A stretch of 64,000 nt of DNA from G963667675 sp964291545. Lineage in GTDB: Bacteria > Chloroflexota > Dehalococcoidia > Lucifugimonadales > UBA3495. Below the pieces are notes generated by a model, which ran no database searches, was not told the DNA's origin, and worked only from the letters and a program-made list of their open reading frames with translations. Location: the NCBI GenBank assembly GCA_964291545.2, contig OZ219861.1:744001-808000 (forward strand), read 5' to 3'. Below are positions 40,382-49,301 of this stretch, piece after piece. The position numbers and the translations under genes are program-made. Position 1 is the first letter of the stretch, and every line of letters starts with the position of its first letter.

Positions 40382-42070
40382 ATGGCCACAGCAAGCAAGA
40401 ATCTGACAATGAAACACCGCAGTAGGGAAATCACCGAAGGGGACCACCGCGCCCCAGCCAGAGCCATGCTGTGGGCGATGGGACTGTCCCAGGAAGACAT
40501 GGACCGACCCTTCGTCGCCATAGCCAACCTGGCCAGCGACATTACCCCCTGCAACGTCCACCTGGACCGCTTTGCCCAGGGAAGCAAAGAAGGGGTCCGT
40601 CAAGCTGAAGGCACCCCCTTCGAGTTCGGGACAATAACGGTCAGCGACGGCATCTCCATGGGCACCGAGGGCATGAAGGCGTCGCTGGTCAGCCGGGAGG
40701 TCATCGCCGATTCCATCGAAGTCGTAGCCTTCGCCGAGCGGATGGACGGCTTGATAGCCATTGCGGGTTGCGACAAGAACATGCCTGGCTGCATGATGGC
40801 CATGGCCCGCCTCAATATCCCCTCGATTTTCATCTACGGCGGCACCATCATGCCGGGCCGGTACCGCGACCGGGACGTAAATATCCAGGACGTCTTCGAG
40901 GCCGTGGGGGCCTACGCCAAGAACAATATGTCCCTGGAGGAGCTGCGAGACCTGGAGCGGCGCGCCTGCCCCGGAGAGGGCTCCTGCGCCGGTCTGTTCA
41001 CCGCCAACACCATGTCCACTGCCATAGAGGCCCTGGGCATGTCCTTGCCGGGCGATGCCTCAATTCCCGCCCCCGACCCGCGCAAGTTGGAGATCAGCCG
41101 GCAGGCCGGCCAGACGCTGATGCGCCTGCTGGCCGAAGACGTGCGCCCCCGGGACATCCTGACCCGCCAAGCCTTCGAGAACGCCATCACCGTGGCGGTG
41201 GCTATGGGCGGCTCCACCAACTCGGTGTTGCACTTGATGGCCATCGCCAATGAGGCCGGGGTTAGCCTCAGCTTGCAGGACTTCGACCGCATCAGCCGGA
41301 ACACCCCCTATATCGCCGACATGAAGCCGGGCGGCCGGTACGTCATGGCCGACCTGGACCGCTACGGCGGCGTGTCCCTGGTGATGAAGCGGCTGCTGGA
41401 AGCAGGCCTCCTCCACGGCGACGCCATGACCGTCACCGGGAAGAGCATCAAGGAAAACGTTGCCGGGATTGCCACTGTGGACGACCAGCCGGTGGTCTGC
41501 ACCGTGGACGCGCCGCGCAGTCCCACCGGCGGCCTGGCCATTCTCTACGGCAACCTGGCCCCCGACGGCGCGGTAATCAAGGTGGCCGGACACCAGGAGA
41601 GGGTCTACGAGGGGCCGGCGCGGGTCTTCGAGCAGGAAGAACCCGCCTTCCAGGCCATCCAGCGCCAGGAAATCAAGTCCGGGGATATCGTGGTAATCCG
41701 CTACGAAGGGCCCAAGGGCGGGCCTGGGATGCGGGAGATGCTGGCGGTGACCAGCGCATTGGTAGGTCAGGGACTGGGCGACGAGGTTGCCCTGCTGACC
41801 GACGGCCGCTTTTCCGGGGCTAGCCACGGCCCCATGGTCGGCCACGTGGCCCCCGAGGCCGCGGTGGGAGGCCCCATCGCTCTCGTGCAAGAAGGCGACA
41901 TCATCCGGCTGGACATACCGCAGCGCACCTTGAACGTCAAGCTCACCGACGAGGAACTGGCCACCCGCAGGGCAAGCTGGCAACCCCTGCCGCCCAACTA
42001 CACCAGCGGCGTCCTGGCCAAGTACGCCAAGCTGGTCTCCACCGCGTCAGAAGGCGCGGTTACGGGGTAG
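40382..42070 (+). CDS. ilvD: Dihydroxy-acid dehydratase
   Basis: The 562-residue enzyme converts 2,3-dihydroxy-3-methylbutanoate/pentanoate to 2-keto acids in valine and isoleucine synthesis. Fe-S cluster cysteines appear in ITPCNVHL, AGCDKNMPGCM and CPGEGSCAG. The SDGISMGTEGM and GGSTNSVLHLMAIA motifs and the C-terminal TDGRFSGASHGPMVGHV swivel domain are intact. The related sugar-acid dehydratases (EDD) share these motifs, but length and order fit IlvD. TTGGAGGGCCGAA precedes the ATG. It may be co-transcribed with the Ldh2 gene. Confidence 0.94.
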   Translation: MATASKNLTMKHRSREITEGDHRAPARAMLWAMGLSQEDMDRPFVAIANLASDITPCNVHLDRFAQGSKEGVRQAEGTPFEFGTITVSDGISMGTEGMKASLVSREVIADSIEVVAFAERMDGLIAIAGCDKNMPGCMMAMARLNIPSIFIYGGTIMPGRYRDRDVNIQDVFEAVGAYAKNNMSLEELRDLERRACPGEGSCAGLFTANTMSTAIEALGMSLPGDASIPAPDPRKLEISRQAGQTLMRLLAEDVRPRDILTRQAFENAITVAVAMGGSTNSVLHLMAIANEAGVSLSLQDFDRISRNTPYIADMKPGGRYVMADLDRYGGVSLVMKRLLEAGLLHGDAMTVTGKSIKENVAGIATVDDQPVVCTVDAPRSPTGGLAILYGNLAPDGAVIKVAGHQERVYEGPARVFEQEEPAFQAIQRQEIKSGDIVVIRYEGPKGGPGMREMLAVTSALVGQGLGDEVALLTDGRFSGASHGPMVGHVAPEAAVGGPIALVQEGDIIRLDIPQRTLNVKLTDEELATRRASWQPLPPNYTSGVLAKYAKLVSTASEGAVTG

Positions 42071-42078
42071 GTTGGGGC

Positions 42079-44487
42079 CTACTTCAACCCCACCTCGGTA
42101 ACCCCATCCCCACCGGGCCCCTCGCCGGGCGCTACCGAAGCCACCTGTGGGTGTCCCTCCAGGTGTTCCCGCACCGCCTGCCGCAGCGCCCCTGTTCCTC
42201 TGCCGTGAATGACCCGCAGCGATGAAGCGCCGTCCAGGACCGCGGCGTCCAGGGAGGCGTCAATACGGATGACGGCCTCCTCGACCCGCAGGCCGCGTAA
42301 GTCTAACTCGGTGGAAGCCCCAGGGGGCGCCGACCGCTGGAAATGCACGCCGTGCTGGGCCGCGGCCGGATGGCCCTCCGCCGGGCGTTCCAGCTCGTAC
42401 ACGGGCACCGTGGTTCGCATGGCCCCCAGCAGCACCTCCACCCGGCCCTGCGGGTCTGGAGGACTAAGCACTTCGACCGGCCGCCCGATGCCCCTTATGA
42501 ACACCCGGTCACCCGCTTTGATTTGCTCCTGCCATTCAGGCCGCTGCACCTCGATGGGCTCCCACTGGGGCGAAACGACCTCCCGCCGCGCTTCTTCCAA
42601 GAAGGCGCGGTCTTTGCTCCGGCTCGGTGGGCTTTCTGGGCGGTCCCAAGCCTTCTCCATCTGCTGGAACCTGGCCAGCATCCCATTGATGCGCCCCAGT
42701 AGTTCTCGGCGGGCCTCCTCCAGTATCTCGACCTTGGAAGCCTCTACGGTCGTCAACTGTTCTTCGACTTGGGCCCTCTGCTCCCTGGCTTCCAGCAAAG
42801 CCTCCTCCGCCTCTTTCCGCAGGGTCTCGGCGGTCATTCGCTCTTCTTGCAATTCCCTGAGCAGGTCTTCGGCGGCCCGGTCCTGGGGCGACAGCGCCTG
42901 CCTGGCCCGGTCTATTATTTCCGGCGGCACTCCCAACTGCGCAGCGATGGTCACGGCATAGCTGCGCCCCGGCAGTCCCAGGGTGAGGTGATAGGTTGGG
43001 TCCAGGGTCTCCGGATCCAACTCCACGCTGGCGTTGATCATCCCCGACTGCTCCTGGACGTAGCGAGCGACGCTGCGGTGGTGGGTGGTCGCCACCGTCA
43101 GCAACCCCTGGCGCTGGAAATGGTGCAGGATGGCCTTGGCCAGGGCCGAACCTTCTTCCGGGTCGGTGCTGGCCCCCAATTCGTCCACCAGCAACAGGGA
43201 GTCAGCCGTCGACCGCTCCATGATGGTTAACAAGTTCCCGATATGGGAACTGAAGGTGGACAAAGAGTGTTCGATACTCTGCTGGTCGCCGATGTCGGCA
43301 TAGATACCGTCGAAGCAGGGGAAGCGGGCCTCGTCGGCCGGGACGTGCAGCCCCGCCTGGGCCATCATGGCCAGCAGCCCCACCGTCTTCAGCGCCACCG
43401 TCTTACCCCCGGCGTTGGGGCCGGTGATGAGCATCACCGTGTGGTCGCCGCCCAGTTCCAGGCTGATGGGCACCACATCCCCACCAAGGAGAGGGTGGCG
43501 GCCCCGTGCTATCTTGAGAGCGGGTCCCCCAGGCCCCGGCTCTGAAACAACCGGGCAGGAGGCCCGTGTCGCCGCCGCGTACCGGCCCTTGGCCGCGGCC
43601 AGGTCTAACCGGGCCATCAGGTCCAGCGTCAGCAGCAGGTCCTCGCCCTGGCGGCTCACCAGGTCCGAGAGGACCCGCAACACCCGTTCCTCCTCCCGCT
43701 GCTCCGCCAGGCGCACTTCCCTCCATCGGTTGCCCGTGTCGATGGCCGGCATGGGCTCGACAAACACGGTAGCCCCGCTGTCGGAGACATCGTGGACGAT
43801 GCCGGGGACCTGCGTCCTCATCTCCGCCTTGATCAGCAGCACCATGCGGCCGTTTCGCTGGGTGATGATGGGTTCCTGGATTACCTCCATCCGCTGCAGC
43901 CGGCGCAGGTTGCGCTCCATCACCTGGTTCAGCCGGTGCTGTACCCGCCGGGACTCCTCCCGAAGCCGTCCCAGGTCCGGGCTGGCGTGGTCCAGCACCT
44001 CACCGGCGGGGCCGACGGCCGCGTAGATGGCCCGCTCCAAGGTCTTCAAATCGGGGAGGTTGTCCGCTATGCCCGACAGGAGGGGTATTTCTTCGTGCCT
44101 GGAAAGCACGCGGCGGTTGTGGCCGGCCGCCTCGGCCAGGTTGCTGACGGCGTGTAACTCCTGGCCGTTGAGCAGGCCTCCCAACAGCGCCCTGCGGACG
44201 AACTCACGGAAGTCGATGCCCGGGCCGAACTCCAGCCCGCCTCCGGTAGACAGGAACCGGCAGGCTTCAGAAGTTTCCTGCAGGCCGGTCGCCACTTCCA
44301 GCAGGTCCGCCGACGGCGTCAGTCCCTGCGCCGCCTCGCCGCCCATGACGGTGCTGGTGTGGCCGGCCAGGGCCTGCCGTATCCGGCCGAACTCCAGCAG
44401 GTCCACCGCCTGGCCAAATCCACCCGGCGCTGCACGTGCCTCAGGGCTCCCGGCGTCAGGCTCTTCCACGCTAAATGGCTTCAACAC
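42079..44487 (-). CDS. mutS2: MutS2 (RqcU-type) ATPase with Smr nuclease domain
   Basis: About 802 residues from a GTG at 44487 that overlaps the stop of the upstream gene (GTGTTGA). A longer frame starting at 44613 would overlap that gene by 130 bp with no family sequence, so I prefer the GTG. Order of parts: LEFGRIRQAL core, the clamp with coiled coil, and the ATPase with Walker A GPNAGGKT (about 356-363). These are followed by DIGDQQSIEHSLSTFSSH, LLLVDELGASTDPEEG and TTHH, a second coiled coil, a KOW-like segment and the Smr domain (LDLRGLRVEEA, IHGRGTGALRQAVREHL). In Bacillus, MutS2 splits collided ribosomes for quality control; it also acts on recombination intermediates. Confidence 0.93.
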   Translation of the reverse strand: MLKPFSVEEPDAGSPEARAAPGGFGQAVDLLEFGRIRQALAGHTSTVMGGEAAQGLTPSADLLEVATGLQETSEACRFLSTGGGLEFGPGIDFREFVRRALLGGLLNGQELHAVSNLAEAAGHNRRVLSRHEEIPLLSGIADNLPDLKTLERAIYAAVGPAGEVLDHASPDLGRLREESRRVQHRLNQVMERNLRRLQRMEVIQEPIITQRNGRMVLLIKAEMRTQVPGIVHDVSDSGATVFVEPMPAIDTGNRWREVRLAEQREEERVLRVLSDLVSRQGEDLLLTLDLMARLDLAAAKGRYAAATRASCPVVSEPGPGGPALKIARGRHPLLGGDVVPISLELGGDHTVMLITGPNAGGKTVALKTVGLLAMMAQAGLHVPADEARFPCFDGIYADIGDQQSIEHSLSTFSSHIGNLLTIMERSTADSLLLVDELGASTDPEEGSALAKAILHHFQRQGLLTVATTHHRSVARYVQEQSGMINASVELDPETLDPTYHLTLGLPGRSYAVTIAAQLGVPPEIIDRARQALSPQDRAAEDLLRELQEERMTAETLRKEAEEALLEAREQRAQVEEQLTTVEASKVEILEEARRELLGRINGMLARFQQMEKAWDRPESPPSRSKDRAFLEEARREVVSPQWEPIEVQRPEWQEQIKAGDRVFIRGIGRPVEVLSPPDPQGRVEVLLGAMRTTVPVYELERPAEGHPAAAQHGVHFQRSAPPGASTELDLRGLRVEEAVIRIDASLDAAVLDGASSLRVIHGRGTGALRQAVREHLEGHPQVASVAPGEGPGGDGVTEVGLK

Positions 44488-45245
44488 CCGAGGGGATAGA
44501 CCTTGCTCGAAGTCAACATGCGGCCCACCGCCTCCAGCGTATCGCGCTTCGGGTCTCGTACGTTCAATCTTCGGTCGAGAATCTTGTCCCGCCGTTGTTG
44601 CAAATATGGGCATTCCTTGAGAAGCCCGTCAAGGGTGAACTTGTCCCCGCCCAATAGGATGTAGTCCAGGGACTCGTACTCTCCGAACTGGCTCTGCACG
44701 GCTTCGCAGGCCTTTTGGTGCAGCTTCCTGGCCTGCCCTTCCCGGATGCGCTGGAACCGCAGTTGCGAGGTGCCGCCGGCGTGGTGCCGCCCCTTCACGT
44801 ACCGGGAATCGGTCTTGGACGAAACCAATCCCTCGCCCCGGTACACTGCCACTGAGAACCTTCCCAGCCGGACCAGGACCACCCCCACCGTATGCTCGGC
44901 AGCCAGCAGCGCTTGGAGCGGCGACAGGTCCCAATCGGGAATCAGGCGCGTCTCGGCGATGGGAAACGGCGGGACCACCACCAACCCGGCGTCTCCCCGG
45001 CGTAGGCAAGCCAAGCCGGTGTCCGACTCCAGCGCCCGCCGTCCCAATTCACGCAGCCGCGACAGCCAAGCCTGCCCCTCAGGGCCGATGGGATCCAGGG
45101 CCGGCCCCGTACCCCCTGCGGCAATGTACAGGCAGGAAGCGGACTCACCCAGCTCAGGAGCCCAGCTCTCCAGCAGGGCTTCAAGTCCCGTCCTGCTCAA
45201 GGTCTGGCCTGGTCTGACGTTAGCGGCGCGCGCTTCTTGGCTCAT
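44481..45245 (-). CDS. VLRF1-type release factor homologue (Vms1/ANKZF1-like, eRF1 fold)
   Basis: 254 residues. The central VAVYRGEGLVSSKTDSRYVKG strand leads into RHHAGGTSQLRFQRIRE (154-168), which matches the GGxS/Q loop and following helix of Vms1-like release factors. There the loop enters the peptidyl-transferase centre and cleaves peptidyl-tRNA. A helical segment (KLHQKACEAVQ) and YILLGGDKFTLDGLLKE follow, as in eRF1 domain 3-like parts. Its stop overlaps the start of mutS2, so the two are translated together. The family is recognised from memory; in bacteria its role in releasing stalled chains is predicted, not shown here. Confidence 0.7.
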   Translation of the reverse strand: MSQEARAANVRPGQTLSRTGLEALLESWAPELGESASCLYIAAGGTGPALDPIGPEGQAWLSRLRELGRRALESDTGLACLRRGDAGLVVVPPFPIAETRLIPDWDLSPLQALLAAEHTVGVVLVRLGRFSVAVYRGEGLVSSKTDSRYVKGRHHAGGTSQLRFQRIREGQARKLHQKACEAVQSQFGEYESLDYILLGGDKFTLDGLLKECPYLQQRRDKILDRRLNVRDPKRDTLEAVGRMLTSSKVYPLGC

Positions 45246-45293
45246 GACACAGCGTTGCAGAGGGGCCCCAGAATGGTGAAAGAGCGGTGGAAC

Positions 45294-46544
45294 TCAGCTT
45301 ACAAACCGGTCGTCGAAGGGGGCCTGGGACAGGATCTCGGGCCCGTCGGCGGTGATCAGGACCTGCTCCTCCAGCTTCACGCACTCCGGCGACCCGGCCT
45401 TGCTGGCCAGTCCCTCGACAGACATCACCATGTTCTCTTCCAGGACGCCGGAATCGCTTTCGTAGCCGCTCCAACTGTGGTCGTACCAAAAGATGCTGGG
45501 CCACTCGTTGCACATGCCGTCGCCGTGGGCGATGCAGCCGTACCTGTTGTCCCGGTACTCTTCGGGATACGGCGGGCACTTCTCGGCAATCTCCCGGAAA
45601 TTCATGCCTGGCTTGAACAACGGCATGGATTCGTAGATGAAGTTGTAAGCGAACTTGTAGGAGTCCAACTGGTCCTGGGTCGGCCTGCCGTCGCCGCAAA
45701 GGTAGGTGCGGGAAATATCGGCGTAGTACCCCATGGGCCCCGCCATGTCGGTGTCGTAAGCCACCAGGTCGCCGGGGCGCACCAGCCGGTCGCTGTGGGT
45801 CTTGGACGACCAGGGCTTGGTGTTGCCGCCCGCCGACATCATGCGGGCGTCCATGTGCTCGCCGTCGAATTCCAGGTTGGTGGCGGTGAGGATAGAAAAG
45901 AGCTTGTTCTCAGTAACCCCGGGCTTGATGGCGTCCCGGGCCCTGACGATGGCAACGTCGGCGATGGCGCAGGCCTGGCGTATCAGGATGATTTCGTCCA
46001 CCGTCTTTATCGCCCGGGCCTTCTGCGCCGGCACCCGTCCGTCGGCAACGGCGATCTCCTGGTCTCTCAGGGCCTCCATGCCGTAGTAGTCCAGCCGGTC
46101 GAATCCCAGGCGCTCCCCGGCGATGCCCAGCTCGTTCATGTAGTCCTTTATCCGCTGTCCCCAAAGCCGGGCCGCCTCCTCCACGTTCTCCCCGCAACCC
46201 AGAAACTCCCAGGTGCTGCCCTGGTACCTGCGGCAGTAGGGCCCTTCGTGGCCGTCGAAATACGCGTCGTCGTAGTGCTCTTCCGGGATATACGGGGCCC
46301 CTTCCCGCGGCACCAGGACGTAGAGAAAGAAACCCCTCATCGTCAACATTCCCGGCGACCGGCGGCCCGTGGCGTAACGAATGTTGAGGGGGTCGAACAG
46401 CAGCAGGCCCCCCAGGTCGGCCTTGGCCATCTCCGCCTGCAGACGTTGCAGGCGCTCTTTCTTGAGCCGGGAGACATTCAGACGCTCCTCGAAATCAACT
46501 ATGCCCTGCCCCAGCAGGTCTAGCTCGTGGCTGGCCTTACTCAT
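45294..46544 (-). CDS. M24-family Xaa-Pro peptidase-like protein, paralogue A
   Basis: 416 residues. The N-terminal creatinase-like half begins HELDLLGQGIVDFEERLNVSRL and the C-terminal pita-bread half carries all five metal ligands: Asp in DTDMAGPMG, Asp in YYADISRTYLCGDG, His in AHGDGM, Glu in SVEGLAS and Glu in LEEQVLIT. Members hydrolyse Xaa-Pro peptides or creatine-like amides; tandem copies suggest varied substrates. A GGAGGCGGTTTC site precedes the ATG. It is the last of three tandem copies (gaps 45 and 76 bp) and close to the broken copy at 6660. Confidence 0.9.
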   Translation of the reverse strand: MSKASHELDLLGQGIVDFEERLNVSRLKKERLQRLQAEMAKADLGGLLLFDPLNIRYATGRRSPGMLTMRGFFLYVLVPREGAPYIPEEHYDDAYFDGHEGPYCRRYQGSTWEFLGCGENVEEAARLWGQRIKDYMNELGIAGERLGFDRLDYYGMEALRDQEIAVADGRVPAQKARAIKTVDEIILIRQACAIADVAIVRARDAIKPGVTENKLFSILTATNLEFDGEHMDARMMSAGGNTKPWSSKTHSDRLVRPGDLVAYDTDMAGPMGYYADISRTYLCGDGRPTQDQLDSYKFAYNFIYESMPLFKPGMNFREIAEKCPPYPEEYRDNRYGCIAHGDGMCNEWPSIFWYDHSWSGYESDSGVLEENMVMSVEGLASKAGSPECVKLEEQVLITADGPEILSQAPFDDRFVS

Positions 46545-46589
46545 GAAACCGCCTCCTGCGGTGTTTGCTGGCTGAGATTTCCCTGCAGT

Positions 46590-47849
46590 TCAAGTAAGAA
46601 ACCGCTCGTCGAACGGCGCTTTGGACAGGAGCTCCGGCCCGTTGGCGGTGATCAAGACCTCTTCCTCCAGCTTGACGCTCTCCCTGGCTCCGACCTTGCT
46701 GCCCAGCCCCTCGATGCTCATCACCATGTTCTCTTGCAGCACGTCTGGGTCGTTGCCGAAGCCGCTCCAACTTTGGTCGTGCCAGTAGATGGTCGGCCAC
46801 TCGTTGCACATGCCGTCGCCGTGGGCGATAACGTCGTATCGCTGCTCCAGGTACTCTTTGGGAAGCCTGGGAGCCTTCTCGGCTATCTCAGGGAAACTCA
46901 TGCCGGGCTTGAACAGGGGCATGACCTCGCGGATGAAGTTGTAGGCCACCTGGTAGGCCTCCAGTTGTTCCGCATTTGGCCTGCCGTCGCCGCAAAGGAA
47001 GGTGCGGGACACGTCGGCGTAGTATCCCAAGGGGCCGGCCATGTCGGTGTCGAACGCTACCAGGTCCCCGTGCCGCACTATCCGGTCGCTGTAAGTCTTC
47101 ATGGCCCACGGATTGGAATTGCCTCCCGACGCCAGCAGGCGGGCCTCCATGTTCTCCCCGCCGAACTCCAGGTTGGTCGCCGTAAGCACGGCAAAGAGCT
47201 TGTTTTCGGTAACTCCCGGTTCAATGGCGTCCCGGGTACGGGTGATTGCTATGTCCGCAACTGCGCAGGCCTGCCGGATGAGCATGATCTCGTCCACGGT
47301 CTTTATAGACCGGGCCCTCATCGAGGGCACCCGACCGTCGCCGATGGGGATGTTCTGCGACTTCAAGGCCTCGATGCCGTAGTAGTCCAGGCGGTCGATG
47401 CCTATTCGCTCCCCATAGATGCCCAACTCGGTCAGCTGCTCCCGTACCGTCTCTCCCCACATACGGGCCGCCTCCGGCACGTTGCGCCCGCAGGGGAGAA
47501 ACTCCCAGACGCTGCCCTTCTTGCGCCGCCGGTCCGACTCGGCGAACCCTCCCTGGCCTTCCAGGGGGGTATCGTCGTAGTGCTCTTCCGGGATGTACGG
47601 CTCGCCTTCCCGGGGCACGATGACGTAGTGGAACATGCCTCTCATTGCGTATATCCCCAGTGACCTCCGGCCCGTGGCGTAGCGAATGAGCACCGGGTCG
47701 AAGAACAGCATTCCTCCAAGGTCGGCTTTCGCCATTTCCGCTTGCAGCCGTTGCAAGCGCTCCTTTTTCAGGCGGGGGATATTGACCCGCTCCTCGAAGT
47801 CGACGTTGGCCTGACCCAGCAGGTCTAGCTCGTGACTGGCTTTAACCAT
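46590..47849 (-). CDS. M24-family Xaa-Pro peptidase-like protein, paralogue B
   Basis: 419 residues, the same two-domain plan as its neighbours with intact ligands (FDTDMAGPLG, YYADVSRTFLCGDG, AHGDGM, IEGLGS, LEEEVLIT). It shares with paralogue C the insert QGGFAESDRRRKKGSVWEFLPCGRN that is different in paralogue A, so B and C are sisters. The ribosome-binding site GGAGGCGGCTTC is repeated before each copy, which shows the whole unit was duplicated. Confidence 0.9.
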   Translation of the reverse strand: MVKASHELDLLGQANVDFEERVNIPRLKKERLQRLQAEMAKADLGGMLFFDPVLIRYATGRRSLGIYAMRGMFHYVIVPREGEPYIPEEHYDDTPLEGQGGFAESDRRRKKGSVWEFLPCGRNVPEAARMWGETVREQLTELGIYGERIGIDRLDYYGIEALKSQNIPIGDGRVPSMRARSIKTVDEIMLIRQACAVADIAITRTRDAIEPGVTENKLFAVLTATNLEFGGENMEARLLASGGNSNPWAMKTYSDRIVRHGDLVAFDTDMAGPLGYYADVSRTFLCGDGRPNAEQLEAYQVAYNFIREVMPLFKPGMSFPEIAEKAPRLPKEYLEQRYDVIAHGDGMCNEWPTIYWHDQSWSGFGNDPDVLQENMVMSIEGLGSKVGARESVKLEEEVLITANGPELLSKAPFDERFLT

Positions 47850-47925
47850 GAAGCCGCCTCCTAAGGTATGTTCTAGTCAATCCATGCCCTTTCGTCGAGG
47901 CTCGGCGGTGCGGAAACACCCGGCG

Positions 47926-49188
47926 TTACGTCAGCAACCGCTCGTCGAACGGCGCCAGGGATAGAAGCTCAGGTCCGTTGGCGGTGATCAAGACCTGCTC
48001 CTCCAGCTTGACGCTCTCCCGGCCCCCGGTCTTGGCGGCCAGTCCCTCGATGCTGAGCACCATTCCCTCCTCCAGGACTTCGGGGTCGTTGCCGAAGCCA
48101 CCCCAGCTCTGGTCCGGCCAGTATATGGCGGGCCACTCCTGGCACATGCCGGCCCCGTGGGCGATGACTTCGTATCTCTGGTCCCTGTACTCCGGGGGAT
48201 ACGGCGGGCACTGCTCCGCGATCTCCTGGAAGCTCATGCCGGGCCTGAACAGTTCCATGGACTCGTAGATGAAGTCGTAGGCCAGCCTATGGGCTTCCAT
48301 TTGCTCCTGGTTGGGTCTGCCGTCGCCGCAGAGGTAGGTGCGGGATATGTCGGCGAAGTACCCCATGGGGCCCATCATGTCGGTGTCGTAGGCCACCAGG
48401 TCTCCCGGCCGCACCATCCGGTCGCTGCTGGCGCTCTTCGTCGACCAGGGCTTGGTGTTGTCCCCCGACGCCAGCATCCGGGAGTCCATGTTCTCTCCCC
48501 CGAACTCCAGGTTGGTGGCGGTGAGGATGGCGAATAGCTGGTTCTCGGTAACCCCCGGCTCTATGGCGTCCCGGGTCCGGGTGATGGCCACGTCGGCGAT
48601 GGCGCAGGCCTGCCGGATCAGCATTATCTCATCTACGGTCTTTATCGACCTGGCCTTCATCGCCGGCACCCGGCCGTCGGCTACGGTGATCCCCTGTACC
48701 CTTAGAGCCTCGCCGCCGTAGTAGTCCAGGCGGTCGATTCCCAGTCTCTCTCCATGAATGCCCAGCTCGGTCAACTGCTCCCGCACCGTCTCCCCCCACA
48801 TCCGGGCGGCCTCAGGCACGTTGCGGCCACAGGGCAGGAACTCCCAGATGCTGCCTCTCTTGCGCCGCCGGTCCGACTCGGCGAATCCCCCCTGGTCCTC
48901 CAGGGGAGTTTCGTCGTAGTGGTCCTCCGGGATGTACGGCGCGCCCTCCTGGGGCACGATTACGTAGTGAAACATGCCCCTCATCGCGTATATCCCCGGG
49001 TATCTGACGCCGGTGGCGTAGCGAATCAATATCGGGTCGAAGAAGAGCATCCCTCCCAGGCCGGCTTTGGCCATTTCCGCCTGCAGGCGTTGCAAGCGCT
49101 CCCTCTTCAGCCGCGGGATATTGACTCGCTCCTCGAAGTCGACGTTGGCCTGGCCCAGCAAGTCAAGCTCATGCCCGGACTTAGCCAT
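47926..49188 (-). CDS. M24-family Xaa-Pro peptidase-like protein, paralogue C
   Basis: 420 residues from the ATG at 49188, which follows GGAGGCGGCTTC; a start five codons earlier would lie inside that site. Metal-ligand motifs are intact (YDTDMMGPMG, YFADISRTYLCGDG, AHGAGM, IEGLAA, LEEQVLIT). It is the first of the three in transcription order and follows the Rdh-like gene by 113 bp. Confidence 0.9.
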   Translation of the reverse strand: MAKSGHELDLLGQANVDFEERVNIPRLKRERLQRLQAEMAKAGLGGMLFFDPILIRYATGVRYPGIYAMRGMFHYVIVPQEGAPYIPEDHYDETPLEDQGGFAESDRRRKRGSIWEFLPCGRNVPEAARMWGETVREQLTELGIHGERLGIDRLDYYGGEALRVQGITVADGRVPAMKARSIKTVDEIMLIRQACAIADVAITRTRDAIEPGVTENQLFAILTATNLEFGGENMDSRMLASGDNTKPWSTKSASSDRMVRPGDLVAYDTDMMGPMGYFADISRTYLCGDGRPNQEQMEAHRLAYDFIYESMELFRPGMSFQEIAEQCPPYPPEYRDQRYEVIAHGAGMCQEWPAIYWPDQSWGGFGNDPEVLEEGMVLSIEGLAAKTGGRESVKLEEQVLITANGPELLSLAPFDERLLT

Positions 49189-49301
49189 GAAGCCGCCTCC
49201 CAAGGCCTGTTCTGGTCAAGCTGTACCCCGCAACCCGTATCCACCGGGCAGGGGGGAGAAGCATCGGCTGTCCTATGCCTGTCATGCCGGGAGCCGGAGC
49301 A

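Noticed and set aside
44488..44613. Longer MutS2 start overlapping the VLRF1-like gene by 130 bp
   Set aside because: The extra 42 residues show no MutS2 similarity, while the GTG at 44487 gives a short start-stop overlap and normal length.
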